In this document: piece after piece, positions 63,454-64,000 of the stretch
Position numbering within the stretch: the first letter of the stretch is position 1
Layout: every line of letters starts with the position of its first letter
From: Triticum aestivum
Taxonomy: Eukaryota; Streptophyta; Magnoliopsida; Poales; Poaceae
Length of the DNA stretch: 64,000 nucleotides
NCBI RefSeq assembly: GCF_018294505.1
Contig: NC_057800.1
Coordinates: forward strand, 472,552,582-472,616,581
Direction: 5' to 3'
Position numbers and translations under genes: made by a program
The notes under the pieces: model-generated
What the model saw: the letters and a program-made list of their open reading frames with translations, nothing else
Database searches by the model: none
What the model was told of the DNA's origin: nothing

Positions 63454-64000
63454 ATGGATAGCGGGGATGAGCATTTCTTTCACAACTTCGTTTGCTAATC
63501 AGATGATTCGTTCTAGGATGATGAAGAGCTTGTGGTGGCTGCATTGGTCGTCCATGACCACATTAGTAGGAAGCGGCCTCGGTTCAAGGGATCAATCCCC
63601 GGCCATGCTCCGACTTTGAACCGCAATAGGGAGAAAGGCCACACCCTTCTCTATGCCGATTACTTTGAGAATGCCACACTCTTCAAACCACATCAATTTC
63701 GTCGCCGATTCCGAATGAGGAGACATCTGTTCAATCGTATTCGGGAGGGAGTGGTAGCATATGGCCCATACTTTGAGTGCAAAGAGGATGCCCTTGACAA
63801 GCTTGGCTTTTCTTCTTACCGGAAATGCACCGCGACTATCCGCATGCTTGCATATGGAATTCCCAATGATCTTGTGAATGAGTATGTTCGTATGAGTGAG
63901 TCCACATGTCTCCTCTCAATGTATAGTTTCTGCAAGTCCGTGATGGCAGTGTTCGGCCCTGAGTACCTGAGAGAGCCAACTGTCGCTGATACAGAGACGT
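63454..64000 (+). pseudogene. PIF/Harbinger transposase, N-terminal part, runs off the window
   Basis: The ATG at 63454 opens MDSGDEHFFHNFVC. Two in-frame stops follow, TAA at 63496 and TAG at 63514. From 63517 the same frame is open for 161 codons to the window end. It contains LLYADYFENATLFKPHQFRR, RFRMRRHLFNRIREGVVAYG, DALDKLGFSSYRKCTATIRM and MAVFGPEYLREPTVADTET. These match the HTH-bearing N-terminal part of plant PIF/Harbinger (ALP1/HARBI1-like) transposases; the DDE core lies beyond 64000. An intron ending at TTCTAG (63511-63516) could remove both stops, but the frame is kept across them, so nonsense mutations are more likely. No terminal inverted repeat is seen. Confidence 0.75.

Overview
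This window is intergenic DNA from a large grass genome, most likely a member of the Triticeae (wheat, Aegilops, barley or rye). The evidence is a BARE/WIS/Angela-type Copia LTR, Athila-type gypsy elements with a tRNA-Asp primer site, Tat-type gypsy elements with an antisense accessory gene, a CACTA end of the CACTACAAAAA type, a Stowaway MITE and a PIF/Harbinger transposase. I see no intact host gene, tRNA, rRNA or CRISPR array. The window is a stack of nested transposable elements.

Layout. 1-5343: 3' part of Tat-like gypsy element A, with a spliced antisense gene and a 3' LTR. 5344-7787 and 17755-24417: interior and right end of a CACTA element that carries a degenerate multi-exon gene with a Transposase_24-like exon. 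A Stowaway MITE (7440-7683) and complete gypsy element B (7788-17754, target duplication GAAGT) interrupt it. 24418-29335: 3' part of Athila-like element D, cut by the CACTA. 29336-33934: Athila-like element E on the minus strand, apparently cut by D. 33935-35936: non-LTR DNA with a GC-rich open frame broken by the next element. 35937-37526: truncated Tat-like element F, whose LTR is fused to its internal region by a deletion. 37527-53485: Tat-like element C on the minus strand, interrupted by complete Athila-like element H (42599-51257, target duplication ACGGG). 53486-60252: Athila element I with a recognisable but broken gag-pol, lacking its 3' LTR. 60253-63162: 3' part of a BARE/Angela-like Copia element J. 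63454-64000: start of a PIF/Harbinger transposase that runs off the window.

How the parts relate. The simplest insertion order on the left is E, then D into E, then the CACTA into D, then A and B into the CACTA. On the right, F interrupts the 33935-35936 DNA, C sits in F, and H and I sit in C. Several elements are non-autonomous. B keeps only a zinc-knuckle-rich gag and an integrase tail. D, E and H have no RT or integrase and must depend on relatives such as I. A, F and C share a gene encoded against the direction of pol, between pol and the 3' LTR.

Most non-routine signals: a paired-hairpin module built on a polypurine-tract-like motif, shared by D, E and H and duplicated in H; the six zinc-knuckle gag of B; the spliced antisense gene present in two gypsy families; the deletion junction in F; and the duplicated LTR tail beside J. 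Family names are from memory of Triticeae repeats and should be checked against a repeat library.
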